Assembly (NCBI RefSeq): GCF_010183535.1
Contig: NC_071330.1
Coordinates: 2,833,717-2,897,716 of the forward strand
Direction: 5' to 3'
Length of the DNA: 64,000 nucleotides
From: Caenorhabditis remanei
Lineage: Eukaryota > Nematoda > Chromadorea > Rhabditida > Rhabditidae
The translations under genes and the position numbers were made by a program. A model generated the notes under the pieces. The model was not told where the DNA came from. It was given only the letters and a program-made list of their open reading frames with translations, and made no database searches. Shown piece after piece: positions 62,146-64,000 of the stretch (the stretch's first letter is position 1; every line of letters begins with the position of its first letter).

Positions 62146-64000
62146 GTGTGAAAGGGTAGAACTCAGACTATGTCTGCCTTCTTCCTTTTCTCTAAACCTC
62201 TCTTCTCTAGGCGTCTCAACACAAAGAGGAAGAGTCGGAGAAGACTGGCTCCGCCCCTTTTCACCAAGAGAAGGGCGTCGCCTCTCTTCAGTTAGTCTAG
62301 CTGGATCCTAGCCCATGCATGTCACCTAGCATGGGGTGAGTCCCTTTCCTACTGTATCTCAATAGGACTGGGCCTCACAAGGATCCTTAGGCCCTATATA
62401 TATTACTCCCATTATTCATTACCTATTATTACTCACTTATCATATTCTCTTATATAATCTCCATACATAAATCCATATACCCATACACATATAATCAACA
62501 CTACTCCACTCTCTGTAAGCCCGAGGGATCAGGTGAAGGTTGAGCATTCAGAAGGGGTTCTGGAGCGATCCCCCTTCACATGGAGGTCCCACCAATCTTT
62601 TCTTAACTCTTCCTATTTGAAAGAGATACTAATATTCATACTATACTACTGTGAACTAATATTTTACTACACCAACCGGAAACTCGTGTCGCTATCGGAG
62701 TTCAAATCGATGTTCAAGTAGGTCTCATCGACTTTCTAGGAGTATGGTTCGAAACATATTCCAAGAAAGGTCCATCAGCTATGGTGAGGCACAGGTATGC
62801 GAATTAGATGAGGACGATATCAATCGTCACAACTCCCTTTTAATCCTGAAACAGTGGCTTAGGAGTACATTCTGTAGCTCCAGTTTAAGATCAGGAAATA
62901 TAGTTATTATGTGTGTATTTATTGGAAAATCATACTATATTGGGAAAGAAGTATATTGAAGTACATTCTTTAAAATCTCTCGTTAAAAATCTCTCGTTAA
63001 AATCTCTCTATTAAACCTCTCTATCAAAAATCTGTCATAAAATCTCGTTTCTTATACTAACATAGTTAACTGGTCATTAGGTAATTTAAGAGTATTAGGA
63101 AATAGATAAAATAAATATTTTATCAAGATTGAGAAGTTTCTAACTAGTGACTAAAACAACCCAACTTCCCACCCGAAATTCCAAAAATCTACCAAGAAAA
63201 GTCCAGTCAGAAAACAACATTGAGACCATAACATTACAGTACAGGAGTGTATTGTTGGAGGGCTTAGTTCCATCGGTTCAGAGACGATCGAACATAGCAA
63301 TCTTTAACGTTAAATTCACACCACGAGACACGTCTAGATATAGTAAGAAGATAAGAATCAGACGTTGTCGGTTAGGCTTCAAAAAAAAAAAAAAATGAAC
63401 TAACCAAGTCTCGGAGTTACTGTAATCTACTGAGTGCAGTCATTAAGAATGGAAAAATGACATATATCTCAGGCTGAAAGTGAGGTCAATATATCCTTAA
63501 CCAATTCCAGACCGTGACAAAAAGGGTCATAGAAATTTAGAATCTTAGAATTGTTAGACCGAAGAACAGTGCTATCATGCTATATAAAAAAAAAAGAAAT
63601 AAAGTAAATTGTTATGGGAAAGTTAGAGATGCATTTCCGTCCTCGAAGTAATCGACATTTATAAAGCTATTGCTCACTGAAGTACCATAATACTCTCCTT
63701 GATAGCACCCGGAGACCTCTAGACAGGGATGACGGAAACATTAATTTGTAAAACCTGGAAGGAAATTACTACCTGGCTTGACTCAGACTCGCAGGAAAAG
63801 CATTTCGCTAGAGTGTTAGAAGGCGCCGCATACCATGAAGTGATAACCTGTCACGGCCGTCAGGCTCACTAACGTAACATGGATGTTTAAAAATGAAGAA
63901 TAAAATAAAATAGTTAATTTCTCCATGTTCTTTGAAGGGTCTGACCAAGAAAGGAAATCCATGAATCCTAGGCAGACTATATGATTAGCAGACCTCATCT
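62146..64000. other. Unrecognised A-rich region, possible LTR element start
   Basis: Directly beside the GH13 break, sequence begins TGTGAAAGGG and, about 390 bases on, has GGCCCTATATATATTACTCC followed by an AC-rich leader and GTAAGCCCGAGGGATCA. A TG...CA boundary with a TATA box would suit an LTR, but there is no second LTR in view and no clear primer-binding site. Beyond it, 62.7-63.5 kb has weak ORFs (from 62744 and 63147) without recognisable domains. The remainder to 64000 shows nothing I can assign. Confidence 0.3.

Overview
The window is nuclear DNA of a nematode, almost certainly a Caenorhabditis species. Genes have many short introns ending in TTTTCAG, one gene is a cuticle collagen, and AT-rich non-coding DNA is full of short inverted-repeat elements. 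The run PHO-5-type acid phosphatase, YKT6, ALG11, CWF19L2 matches, from memory, the gene content of C. elegans cosmid B0361 on chromosome III. I cannot name the species. Gene density is low for the genus because of repeat load and one 10 kb intron.

Layout. 0.5-15.1 kb, minus strand: ALG11 mannosyltransferase, then YKT6 R-SNARE, then a histidine acid phosphatase, all reading leftward; the three jobs (N-glycan assembly, membrane fusion, secreted or ectophosphatase) all belong to the secretory pathway. 15.1-21.4 kb is a divergent intergenic region with repeats only. 21.4-47.2 kb, plus strand: CWF19L2 (spliceosome-associated), a basic protein with a possible zinc-binding site, and a large RGG-rich disordered protein. 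Their close head-to-tail spacing and a splice acceptor abutting a start codon suggest an SL2-type operon. A small secreted PAN/Apple-type gene sits on the minus strand inside the 10.1 kb fifth intron of CWF19L2.

47.4-61.2 kb is accessory-looking: a small protein ending in a CaaX box (CSIM), a small gene inside a 1.2 kb inverted-repeat element, a cuticle collagen with a clear TATA box and GATA sites, a small secreted protein, a 5'-truncated LINE, and a proline-rich gene. The promoter of the proline-rich gene is an inverted duplicate of the CaaX gene's promoter. 61.2-64 kb holds a second LINE tail, a truncated GH13/4F2hc-like fragment and unrecognised A-rich DNA that could be the start of an LTR element.

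The strongest novelty signal is a set of small non-autonomous elements with ends of the form CAGAGTTG or CATACTTG. Most have perfect 8-bp target duplications, yet their interiors are quite different low-complexity arrays (GGAAGTC, GGCGGAA, CCGGAAT, GGCCCG). One copy carries one end of each type. They sit at a stop codon, at a splice donor, inside an exon-like sequence and inside another repeat. All exon structures given were built by hand from splice signals and reading frame, and each joins to a continuous frame unless stated.
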